Below the pieces are notes generated by a model that saw only the letters and a list, made by a program, of their open reading frames with translations, searched no databases and had not been told where the DNA came from. Shown here one piece after another: positions 7,523 to 15,581 of a DNA stretch of 64,000 nucleotides (position 1 is the stretch's first letter; every line of letters begins with the position of its first letter). The translations under genes and the position numbers were made by a program. Source of the stretch: Pseudoduganella namucuonensis (GTDB lineage: Bacteria; Pseudomonadota; Gammaproteobacteria; Burkholderiales; Burkholderiaceae_D); assembly GCF_900116645.1 (NCBI RefSeq), contig NZ_FPBO01000006.1:1-64000 (forward strand), given 5' to 3'.

Positions 7523-9148
7523 GTGGGAGGAGTTCAGAAAGTTGAAACCGCGGCGGTAAGCAATGCCGCGCTGGCTCAGCCCAGCAAGCCATCGACCTTA
7601 ACGGATACAGAATTGGCAGCCATCGTCAAAGCCCAGCTGACAGCTGGGCAGAACGTGCTGGTTGTTGTCAATAAATACACGGCAGCTCTATTCAGCGGCA
7701 GCTCCGATACCGGGCCTTGGGCCATCGCCTGCGCTGGCGAGCTGGGCACCGAGTTTTTTGCGGTGGCCAAGGCGAAATCAATCGCGAAGCGCCTCTGGGT
7801 ACACAACACTCTAGAGCCCAAGCCTTGGGCGCTTGACCCGTCTGCCCTGCCGAAGAACCAGCTGGTCGTTACACAGCTTACGAGCTGGATGAAGTCGTTG
7901 GACGGCCGCCATGGCCACGCCAGCCCAGAGACTAAGGCCAAAGTCGCAGGGTTAGCGGCAAACCGCTGCCAGTTCGCCGGTTGCGGTGAAGACCTTTCAG
8001 CACATTTGGTCACAGGCCGCGCCGGGAATTTTAGCTACTTCGCTCACATTATTGCGGCGTCGGAAGATGGTCCGCGCGGCCACGCAACGTTGTCGGCTCA
8101 GCTGGCGGACGCCCCCGACAACTTCCTGCTGCTGTGTGATAAGTGCCACCGCCTGGTAGACAAGGTGGACCCGGATTCGTACCCAACCGACAAGCTCCAG
8201 AATATGCGCAATGACGCAATTAACGAAGTGCGGCGCTTGCTCGACACGCTGCGCTACCCAGAAGTCGAGCGGCTGTATATCGTTGGGAACGTCACCGGCC
8301 AGATGCCGCATATCAGCGACCGTGATGTGGATTCCGCGCTGTGGAAGGCGAAGCTTCGCTCTTCACCAAAGGCAGCTGATTCCGTATTTTCTTTCGGTGG
8401 CGCCCACCATGCGCCGCACGACGACGCGTACTGGCCGACTGTGTTCAAGACGTTGCAGTTCGACCTGCCGCTGTTTCAATCGAAGTTGAATGGCGTCGGA
8501 AATAGCGGGCGCCCGCGCCCACCGCTGGCTGTTTTCCCCTTGCACGGAACGTCAATTCTGATTCTCGCCGGCCGCATTCTAGGCGATATGGCCGGTACGC
8601 ATGTGTTCCAGCCTCACCGCAACAAAGTCGGCGAGCACATGGAAACGCGCTGGGCATGGCCCGATGACGGGGTAAGTCCAGCACCCGGGAAGTACCAAGT
8701 CAAGGAACTGAAGCCCAACACTGCGCAATCGGATGAAGCTGCGCTCCTGGTGTCCCTCACTTATGGGATTACCACCAAGCGGCTACCTTCCCCCGTCGTC
8801 GTCAACGACGCGCTGGCGATGCCCACCCTCGAAATTACGGTCGACAACCCAAATCCGGCCATCATCCGCCATCCAGACGACCTGGTGCATTTTGGCGCAG
8901 CAGTCGACGACGCCTTGCGTACCTTGCAAGACACCTGGAAGGTGAAGAAGGTCCACCTGTTCGTAGGCGCGCCTACGTCGGCAGCGCTGCTGGTAGGCCA
9001 GAAAATGCAAGCCCGCCACCAGGCTACGTTCTATATCAACGAAACGCTGCCTAATGGCCCCGAATCAGTTTTTGCACCAACCATCGCAATATCCGCTACT
9101 GCAGTCAGCGCAATCCGAAACGGCCAATCCGTTTCACTTCAGACCTGA
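7523..9148 (+). CDS. cap5: CBASS effector: HNH nuclease-SAVED protein (Cap5-type)
   Basis: A 541-residue effector. Residues about 135-215 hold a zinc-supported HNH nuclease: C149 and C154, the AHI histidine (H175), DNFLLLCDKCHRLVDK with C205 and C208. The C-terminal half (from about 290, including LEITVDNPNPAIIRHP and VKKVHLFVGAPTSAALLVGQ) is a SAVED domain, which binds cyclic oligonucleotides. In known Cap5 proteins ligand binding drives oligomerisation and destroys cell DNA. Here about 130 residues precede the HNH domain (TLTDTELAAIVKAQL, QNVLVVVNKYTAALFS), making it much longer than the roughly 380-residue Cap5 proteins. GTG at 7523 is the only start codon between an upstream stop at 7433 and the domains; AGGAGG lies four bases before it. 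It is the first gene of the operon, 9 bases before the CD-NTase gene. Confidence 0.88.
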   Translation: MGGVQKVETAAVSNAALAQPSKPSTLTDTELAAIVKAQLTAGQNVLVVVNKYTAALFSGSSDTGPWAIACAGELGTEFFAVAKAKSIAKRLWVHNTLEPKPWALDPSALPKNQLVVTQLTSWMKSLDGRHGHASPETKAKVAGLAANRCQFAGCGEDLSAHLVTGRAGNFSYFAHIIAASEDGPRGHATLSAQLADAPDNFLLLCDKCHRLVDKVDPDSYPTDKLQNMRNDAINEVRRLLDTLRYPEVERLYIVGNVTGQMPHISDRDVDSALWKAKLRSSPKAADSVFSFGGAHHAPHDDAYWPTVFKTLQFDLPLFQSKLNGVGNSGRPRPPLAVFPLHGTSILILAGRILGDMAGTHVFQPHRNKVGEHMETRWAWPDDGVSPAPGKYQVKELKPNTAQSDEAALLVSLTYGITTKRLPSPVVVNDALAMPTLEITVDNPNPAIIRHPDDLVHFGAAVDDALRTLQDTWKVKKVHLFVGAPTSAALLVGQKMQARHQATFYINETLPNGPESVFAPTIAISATAVSAIRNGQSVSLQT

Positions 9149-9157
9149 GAGGCAAAC

Positions 9158-10360
9158 ATGAAGAATCCGCCCGTCGTCGCACAACGCATCTTGAAGTCGC
9201 TTACGGACCGAAGCGAACTACGCCAGTGGGAAGTGCTGATTGGAGGTCTGCTCCACAGGCTTGAACTTGATGCTGACGCGCGGGCAGATGCTGAACGCGC
9301 CTATAAGGCTCTCGGCGCTTCGATTGCGCGCAAACTGAACATCCCAGAACACGACGTCATCGTCTCCCCGCAGGGCTCGATGGCGACACAGACGACCATT
9401 CGCCCTCGTGGCAACACGAACTTCGACCTGGATATCTTCGTCGAACTGCTGGGCCCCGGCTATGATCGCTTGGGCCCGGAGCAGATGTTCAGCTTGTTCG
9501 GCAAGGCTTTGGAAGGTAATGAAAGCGTTACTGGCGTGCCTGAAGAAAAACGCCGCTGCTGGCGCCTGCCCTACACCGGCAAACCCTATTACTTCGATGT
9601 GACGCCGGCGGTAAAGGGGCTGACTTATGCCGGTCAAGGCATGCGTGTTCGCGACCCAGATACGCAGTGGGCGCCAACGAATCCACGGGAATTTGCTGAC
9701 TGGTTCTGCGAGATTGCGAAGCATCGCTTCCAGTTCTCTGAGACCTTCTACCGCAGCCTGGTGATGGATTCCGCGACTGTAAACCCACTCCCGTCCGAGA
9801 AAATCGGGATTGATGACGTACTGCGTCGCGCGGTACAGCTTATGAAGCTGCACCGTGACAACATGTACTGGGAAGCATCCCAGCACGACAAAGATACGAA
9901 TCCAATTTCCATCATCATCGTGACTTTGGCTGCGCAGGCCTATGACGATCTGCGTGCAAGCGGCGCAGTGTTTAGTTCCCCCCTCGACGCCGCCCTGACT
10001 TTGGTCGCGAAGATGCCTGAGTTTATTGACCAAACCAACGGAATTTACAAAGTACTGAACCCTAAGCTGGCCGGCGAGAATTTTGCCGACAAGTGGAACC
10101 ATGATGGTAAAGCGCGAGCAAACCAGTTTGGACGTTGGCACAACACGCTCCTGGACGATTTGGAAAACCTCACCCACCTAAACGCCGACCGCGCCGACGA
10201 AGCCACCATCAGAAAGGTCTTCGGTGCCGCAGGCGTGGATGCATGGAACGCGAGCCGGCCGGCTGCACCGACTCAGCTGGGCGGGCTGATTTCTTCCGGT
10301 CTCGCGAGCGCTAATCCCAAAGCCCCAATTAACCCAGGGTCGTCGAATACCTTAGGCTGA
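9158..10360 (+). CDS. CBASS CD-NTase (cyclic oligonucleotide synthase)
   Basis: A 400-residue CD-NTase that would make the cyclic nucleotide alarm signal sensed by the adjacent SAVED effector. Motifs: PQGSMATQTTIRPRG with G73-S74, NFDLDIF with catalytic D90 and D92, and the third acidic residue D147 in KPYYFDVTPAV. The remaining helical part fits the family. The C-terminus is a flexible tail ending SSNTLG. A terminal glycine is what Cap2-type E1/E2 enzymes need to conjugate the CD-NTase to a target, and Cap2 is encoded next. The clade (probably C or D) and the nucleotide product cannot be fixed by eye. Confidence 0.88.
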   Translation: MKNPPVVAQRILKSLTDRSELRQWEVLIGGLLHRLELDADARADAERAYKALGASIARKLNIPEHDVIVSPQGSMATQTTIRPRGNTNFDLDIFVELLGPGYDRLGPEQMFSLFGKALEGNESVTGVPEEKRRCWRLPYTGKPYYFDVTPAVKGLTYAGQGMRVRDPDTQWAPTNPREFADWFCEIAKHRFQFSETFYRSLVMDSATVNPLPSEKIGIDDVLRRAVQLMKLHRDNMYWEASQHDKDTNPISIIIVTLAAQAYDDLRASGAVFSSPLDAALTLVAKMPEFIDQTNGIYKVLNPKLAGENFADKWNHDGKARANQFGRWHNTLLDDLENLTHLNADRADEATIRKVFGAAGVDAWNASRPAAPTQLGGLISSGLASANPKAPINPGSSNTLG

Positions 10361-10368
10361 TTCACCGG

Positions 10369-12156
10369 GTGACAGAGAAGATGTTTAGCCGGCACCAATT
10401 TCCCGCAGCTGTCAGCGAAGTTGCGGATTGGCTAGCCGCGTCCGATTACCACAAAGCTGGCGCCGTTCGAGCCGTTCATTACGGCTCGCGCGCCGAGTGG
10501 TGGCTGGATTTGTCAGGCCTGGGCTATCCGATACAGGCCGTCAAGATTTCATTGAATCCGGAGTTTCCTGCAGCCCCGTGCGAGCTATTCGTCGATCCCA
10601 AGCATTGCCTGGCGCTGCCGCATGTCGAAGAAGACGGCCGGGTGTGCCTGGCAACGGCTCCACGGCCGGAAGACTATGTTTCCCCGATCACGGCTGTTGC
10701 AGTGGCACTAGACCAGTTCAGCACGCAGCTCCTCCACAAATCGAATAGTCCGCTTTGGATTGAGCGCGAATTTCATCAGGAGCGCGCGTCATACTGGAAC
10801 CGGTTTAACCTTCAAGCGCTCGAGGCGCGCGGTGCACGTCCGCCGCCACGGGTTACGTTTGTTGACGTACCAGCCGTTGACAGCTGGATGGAAGGAAGCA
10901 TTGCCGCGTATGTGCGTACTAGCTCAAAGAGGCAGCGCATAGCCGTTCAGGTTGTCACGTCAAAGGACCATGACCCAGACGCGCTGGCAAAGCGTCACTC
11001 CTGGGCTGAGGGCACCTTCATGCGCGGCAGTTCGATTTTTATTCGCCTGCCCGAAGCGCAGCTGTGGACGCCAGCGACATGGCCTCAAACGTTTCAGGAA
11101 ATTGTGAACCTCGCGCACTCCGCGACTGGTGGCGAGCTGTCCCTCGAAACGTGGCTGCGGTCGGCGGCCAGTGCAGTACATGAAGGCCCGGCTGGTAATA
11201 ATAAGGTGGCACTCGGTCAGCAGCCGCTCCTGGTAGTTTTTGCTCTCGGCACCGAGTTATATGGCTACCAGCTGTCGCCACCTGCAGTCTCCATCGTGGA
11301 GACATTGCATGTAACGCCGATCATCATTCATCGTATTGACCCGCAATGGATTTTTGCCCGCGATCACGCGACCGCCGTAGTCAACCAAAGGCTGTCCAAG
11401 CGCGTGCTATTGCTCGGTTGCGGTTCGCTTGGATGTCAGGTCGCGGAGGTGCTGGCTCGAAGCGGCGTAGGAAAAATCGACATCGTGGACATGGAGATTT
11501 TCGACGGTCCCAACATTTCGCGGCATGTTTTGGGCATGTCCGCGGTCCGTCGTGGCAAGGCGCCCTCCGTGGCGGCATGCATAACGAAAGAGATTCCACG
11601 AATTGTCGTCCAAGGCTTCGCGGAGACGGCGCAACGGTGGGTTCTCGAACACTGCAAACCTGGGAAGCATGACTTGGTCATCGACTGCACTGCCGATTCT
11701 GGCGTGCGTCAATTTTTGGCTTTGAACCGTGATCGACTTCTCGGAGATGTGCCGGTAGCGCACGCTTGGGTCGAGCCTTTTTGCTCAGCAACACACGTGG
11801 TTGCGTCGATGCTGGATGCCCCGTGGCCGGCAACGGATCCGGTACACCCGAACGTAAGCGCGGCCACATATCCAGCTTCAACCAAGGTCCAGCTGCCAGC
11901 ATGCAGCGATGGGTTCCATCCTTATGGCAGCTCGGACATTATGCAAGCAGCCGGGTTCTGCAGCGAACGGATTATCAGCATCATTGACCGACCGCTGGAG
12001 GTTTCCACAGTATGGAGCTATGTCCGCAGCCAGGCCTTCTTCGATGGGCTTGGGGTACCTGGCATCGAGACTAATCCAATCGTGCCTAGCCAAGGTGCGC
12101 CCAACGATGGGATTTCCATAACGCGCCGACTTGTAGACCTTCTGGGCAAAGAATGA
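10369..12156 (+). CDS. cap2: CBASS Cap2: E2-E1 ubiquitin-transfer-like enzyme
   Basis: A 595-residue fusion. The N-terminal domain (about 1-150) is E2-like, with a candidate catalytic cysteine C93 in GRVCLATAP. The C-terminal domain (about 340-595) is a ThiF/E1 adenylation domain: VLLLGCGSLGCQVAE (glycines 350, 352, 355), then IDIVDMEIFDGPNISRH and LVIDCTADSGV, with a candidate thioester cysteine C512 in QLPACSDG. Known Cap2 proteins prime the CD-NTase by joining its C-terminal glycine to a target, which raises signal output on infection. The start is either GTG at 10369 or ATG at 10381; the first is 8 bases after the synthase gene. Its stop overlaps the Cap3 start by ATGA, so the two are translationally coupled. 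Confidence 0.87.
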   Translation: MTEKMFSRHQFPAAVSEVADWLAASDYHKAGAVRAVHYGSRAEWWLDLSGLGYPIQAVKISLNPEFPAAPCELFVDPKHCLALPHVEEDGRVCLATAPRPEDYVSPITAVAVALDQFSTQLLHKSNSPLWIEREFHQERASYWNRFNLQALEARGARPPPRVTFVDVPAVDSWMEGSIAAYVRTSSKRQRIAVQVVTSKDHDPDALAKRHSWAEGTFMRGSSIFIRLPEAQLWTPATWPQTFQEIVNLAHSATGGELSLETWLRSAASAVHEGPAGNNKVALGQQPLLVVFALGTELYGYQLSPPAVSIVETLHVTPIIIHRIDPQWIFARDHATAVVNQRLSKRVLLLGCGSLGCQVAEVLARSGVGKIDIVDMEIFDGPNISRHVLGMSAVRRGKAPSVAACITKEIPRIVVQGFAETAQRWVLEHCKPGKHDLVIDCTADSGVRQFLALNRDRLLGDVPVAHAWVEPFCSATHVVASMLDAPWPATDPVHPNVSAATYPASTKVQLPACSDGFHPYGSSDIMQAAGFCSERIISIIDRPLEVSTVWSYVRSQAFFDGLGVPGIETNPIVPSQGAPNDGISITRRLVDLLGKE

Positions 12157-12677
12157 AAGAAGCCCTCTTCCAGATTTCCGGGGCCACGTGGTCAATGCAT
12201 CTCACGAAGGACGTCGTCGAGCTCCTGGGGAGTCATGCCCAACTGGATTCGCGCGCACCAGAATCGGTCGGCCAGCTGTATGCACGCGATCTGACCGCGT
12301 CCGTGATTGTTATTGAACGCGCCACAAAACTACGGGCGAAGTCAGCCTCTCGCGTTAAGGTGAAGTTCGATCCCAAGGAAGCGTATGCGGAGCGCAAAGT
12401 GCTGTTCGAATCAGGGCTGCACTGTGTCGGCTTGTGGCATACACATCCGGAACCAACTCCGTCGCCTTCAAGCGACGACAGGCGCCTGGCTAGAGACTAT
12501 GCGCTAAGCGCCAAAAGCTACGTGACCGGGATAATGTTTGCAATCGTGGGGAATCGCCCCCTACCCGACGGGCTACGGGTTTGGGTTGATGATGGAAGCA
12601 ACCTTCTGCCTGCAAATCTCATTCACGCAAAGCCCAACCATAGCAACGTGCTGACGGATAGTGCAGCCACGCGCTGA
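12153..12677 (+). CDS. cap3: CBASS Cap3: JAMM/MPN isopeptidase
   Basis: A 174-residue JAB/JAMM metalloprotease. The zinc motif is clear: HTHP followed by a serine and aspartate in PSPSSDD (the H-x-H-P-x7-S-x2-D pattern), with an upstream acidic residue in APESVGQLYARD. In CBASS operons of this type Cap3 removes the CD-NTase from its conjugates and so balances Cap2. It overlaps cap2 by four bases and is the last gene; the next sequence is a broken recombinase. The gene order effector, synthase, Cap2, Cap3 defines a complete type II CBASS. Confidence 0.87.
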   Translation: MKEALFQISGATWSMHLTKDVVELLGSHAQLDSRAPESVGQLYARDLTASVIVIERATKLRAKSASRVKVKFDPKEAYAERKVLFESGLHCVGLWHTHPEPTPSPSSDDRRLARDYALSAKSYVTGIMFAIVGNRPLPDGLRVWVDDGSNLLPANLIHAKPNHSNVLTDSAATR

Positions 12678-12714
12678 ACGTTATTCTTGCCGATAGCGAT
12701 CGGACGGATCGCGT

Positions 12715-12975
12715 TCTCAACCGCGTGTTGTCGATAGGTATCCGCTGGTGCCAGCGGTCGCAGAAGCATTGGCTCGCTATATCGACACCGTGCGCCCTCA
12801 CACTTCTGCACCGGAGATATTCCTCGGACTGACGGCGCCACATCGCGCGTTGACGCCGGCGGCGCTATTCGACTTCGCCAATGGCAAGTTCAAAGCCTTG
12901 GGAATCGAGGCAAAGCATCGTGGCCCTCATGCATTGCGCCATGCCTGCGCGGCGCGCCTACATTGTCAACCACAA
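12715..12975 (+). pseudogene. Tyrosine recombinase C-terminal fragment
   Basis: An open frame reads RYPLVPAVAEALARYIDTVRP, a middle part, then RGPHALRHACAARL. This is the C-terminal part of a phage-type integrase, including the H-x-L-R-H box of the catalytic core. The N-terminal half and first catalytic arginine are missing: a stop codon at 12694 closes the frame. After ARL the translation no longer resembles a recombinase and the final catalytic histidine/tyrosine segment is absent. It is a broken leftover at the junction of the CBASS operon and the conjugative element. Confidence 0.65.
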
Positions 12976-13038
12976 CGGCTCCGCGTAAGCCCTGGCAGGC
13001 AGCGATCAGGCGAGACGATTCCCTCTGGCCGGAATAGC

Positions 13039-13677
13039 TCAGGTCGCGGCTCGGCCGCGCGCCTGTCCCACTGGATAATTGGCGATCGCGACGGCGATGC
13101 AGAGGCAAGCCCCCCCGCCCATGATGGGCAGCAATGCCAGCGGCAACGCAACAGGTAGCACTAACCCCATCACCGCAGCACACGCCACAAGCCAAGCGGC
13201 GCACACGCTGCCAGTCCACACATCAGGATGATGGTGAACAAACTCCCGGCCTTTGACCCAGCGCCGCACCACGCCATCCACCACGTAGGCGACCGCGAGC
13301 AGCAGCAGGCCGGGTGCCAGTTGCCCCAGGAGAGCGAGCCGAAAACTCGCCAGCAGCGCAAGGGCATTAAACGCGCGCAAATAGTCGCTATCCAGAAGCC
13401 GCCTGCCCACCGTGTCGAACTGATGCCCCGCCGCCGTCGTTGCCCTCCCCTGTTGAACGGACGCCCCCGGCATCAATGGGGCCACCACCGGGCGATCAAG
13501 CAACGCCAGCGCGCTTTCCAGCGCCCTGTGCGCGCGTGCATCTCCCCAAGCTTCACCATGGGCTGCATATTCGCTGCGGATGCGCTCGAAGAATGCCGAG
13601 GGCGGCGTCACCGCCGGCAGGTACAACACCAGCAGCAGAAGCATGATCAGCGACGCAATGGTGACGCCTCGGATCAT
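13039..13677 (-). CDS. ICE membrane protein, DUF4400 (PFL_4697-like)
   Basis: A 212-residue protein with a hydrophobic N-terminus (IASLIMLLLLVLYLPAV), a central pair of hydrophobic stretches (FNALALLASFRLALLGQLA and LLLLAVAYVVDGVVRRW) and two more at the end. It fits the DUF4400 family, membrane proteins always found beside traD in SXT/PFGI-1-type elements. The start at 13677 overlaps the TraD stop by ATGA. Its role in conjugation is unknown. In complete elements mating-pair genes follow; here the next sequence is the recombinase fragment. Confidence 0.75.
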   Translation of the reverse strand: MIRGVTIASLIMLLLLVLYLPAVTPPSAFFERIRSEYAAHGEAWGDARAHRALESALALLDRPVVAPLMPGASVQQGRATTAAGHQFDTVGRRLLDSDYLRAFNALALLASFRLALLGQLAPGLLLLAVAYVVDGVVRRWVKGREFVHHHPDVWTGSVCAAWLVACAAVMGLVLPVALPLALLPIMGGGACLCIAVAIANYPVGQARGRAAT

Positions 13678-15581
13678 GGCGCGGCCTCCGCCGTTCCCCC
13701 TTCGTCCGGTGCGGGCCCGGGATCGAGCAAGGTGAACCGGCCCTTGCACAGGTGGCCGCCGGAAACGGAGGCAAAGAACTGCAGATTGGGCAATTTACCC
13801 AGCAAAGAGGTCGGCACAAGTTCGTTAAACTCTTCGGCGATCTGGGTCGATTCGACCAAGGTGAAGTCACCCAGATGTCCGTCGCGGGCCGTGTTGCGCC
13901 CCACCTTCATGTTGTGGATCGCCGTCTGGCCGAAGGTCTCGTTGACGAATTCCTGCGTGGGCTGGTCTTTGGTGCGGAAGGCGATCAAGTTATTCAGGTT
14001 GCCCAGCGCCATGCGGGCCGCTTCCTGGCTGCCCAGGCGCTTGGCCAGGTCGGCGATGGTCTGCATGGCGACAGTGGTATAGATGCCGCCCTCGGCGCCT
14101 TTGTTCATGATCTCGATCAGCGGCTGGTTGATCACGTTCGACACCTCGTCCACGAACAGGGAGATACGGCGGTGCCCGCCCAGGTTGTAGCGGATGCCGG
14201 AACGGGCGGCAAGATCCGCCAGGCACATGGCGCCGATGGCCGAGGCCACTGCCGGATCGGGCAGCGAGTCGAGGCACATCAACAGCACGTGGCCGCCGCG
14301 CTCGATCTTCTCCAGATTCATGATGGGGCGTTCGTCGCTGGCGTCGAACGGCTCCGGCGACAGCGAACGGCCGAGGTCGCCCGACGTCAACATGGACAGG
14401 ATCGGCAGCAGGTTGGCCGTGATCTTCTGGTAGTGCTCGCGGTTGTGGCGGAATACGCGCACTTGTGAATCGATGGCCTTGTCGTGGCGCGACTCGTGCA
14501 CGTGGCGCTCGTAGTATTCGACAAACGCCACCAGTTCGGCACTGGCCACGGGCGACGGCGACTTGATGCTACCCTTGCGGGCCTTTTCCAGCAGGCGCAC
14601 CAGATCCGGATTGGTGCGCCAGCCGCGTCCAAGCAGCTCCTCGAAAAAACGCTTCAGCGTCTCTTCCAGGATGGGCTCGATGCCGGCCTCGATATACTTC
14701 GTCAGCTTCATCAGGTTCGGCCGTCGCTCCAGCCGCACCATGCCCTGCGTGACCACGTTGACGGCATCCCAGCCGAAGGCCGAAAACGCGCCGGCCGTAT
14801 CGGGCGGCAGGATCGATTGGATGCGCGATGCGATCTCGGTGGGCTTTTGCCAGTTGAACGTGAAGTCCAGGCGTACCCCCTTTTCCGGAAACGCCGGGTG
14901 AAACCAGAGGAAGGTATCCTCTTCCCGGTAGTCCGCACATGCCCGCTCCACCAGACGCCGCAGGCGCTTGGAGTTCTTCGGGTCCAGGATGATCACCACG
15001 TCGCCGCGCCGAATCGCCTGCGTGATCAGCCAGCCCAGGCACACGCCCTTGCCGGACTGCGTGGTGCCCACCACCAGCGTGCCGCCTTCGAAATTCTGCA
15101 GAGGCCGCGCAAGCAGCGTTTCACGCTGCTCGACGCCTTGGATGTACGGCAGGCCGATCTCTCCATCCGGCTGGGGCTCGACGACATAACCGAGCAGCCG
15201 CAACACCTGCGGCGGAATCCGCAGTTCGCGGTAGTCGACCTTGGCGAGCTCGTACAGCCGCTGGGAATGCACCGGCTGCCACTCGAAGCCAAAGCCGAAC
15301 ACGACCATGTCCGGGTCGGACGCCAGTTGCGCGAGGCGCCTGGTGGTGATTTTTTCCATCGCACGCCCGGACAGCGCCGCGCGCACGCCGATGATGCGCA
15401 GGCCTTGGCGAGCGCGCATGATACCCATGGGTATCATCACCGCCAGCAGCGGCAGCGCGAGCCTCTGCGGCACCGTGGCGGGCGTCAGGGCCAGCGTCCC
15501 CAACGCCGCTCCCCACCACACGGCGCTCGCCACCAGTTCCATCGGACTGCGCCAGGGCATCTCGTAGCTACGCATCAGCAT
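13674..15581 (-). CDS. traD: Conjugative coupling protein TraD (type IV secretion ATPase)
   Basis: A 635-residue VirD4/TraG-type ATPase that would link the relaxase-DNA complex to a type IV secretion channel. The N-terminus has two hydrophobic segments (LVASAVWWGAALGTLAL and RLALPLLAVMIPMGIM) that would hold it in the inner membrane. The Walker A is VVGTTQSGKGV (about 170-180) and the nucleotide pocket continues with DVVIILDPKNSKRLRR. A Walker B-like segment is RISLFVDEVSNVI. It resembles the TIGR03743 group of SXT/TOL-type elements. The start at 15581 has an AAGGAG ribosome site and overlaps the relaxase end by 14 bases. Confidence 0.85.
   Translation of the reverse strand: MLMRSYEMPWRSPMELVASAVWWGAALGTLALTPATVPQRLALPLLAVMIPMGIMRARQGLRIIGVRAALSGRAMEKITTRRLAQLASDPDMVVFGFGFEWQPVHSQRLYELAKVDYRELRIPPQVLRLLGYVVEPQPDGEIGLPYIQGVEQRETLLARPLQNFEGGTLVVGTTQSGKGVCLGWLITQAIRRGDVVIILDPKNSKRLRRLVERACADYREEDTFLWFHPAFPEKGVRLDFTFNWQKPTEIASRIQSILPPDTAGAFSAFGWDAVNVVTQGMVRLERRPNLMKLTKYIEAGIEPILEETLKRFFEELLGRGWRTNPDLVRLLEKARKGSIKSPSPVASAELVAFVEYYERHVHESRHDKAIDSQVRVFRHNREHYQKITANLLPILSMLTSGDLGRSLSPEPFDASDERPIMNLEKIERGGHVLLMCLDSLPDPAVASAIGAMCLADLAARSGIRYNLGGHRRISLFVDEVSNVINQPLIEIMNKGAEGGIYTTVAMQTIADLAKRLGSQEAARMALGNLNNLIAFRTKDQPTQEFVNETFGQTAIHNMKVGRNTARDGHLGDFTLVESTQIAEEFNELVPTSLLGKLPNLQFFASVSGGHLCKGRFTLLDPGPAPDEGGTAEAAP

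Noticed and set aside
7928..8210. HNH motif as a homing endonuclease
   Set aside because: It is followed by a SAVED domain and sits next to a CD-NTase, Cap2 and Cap3.
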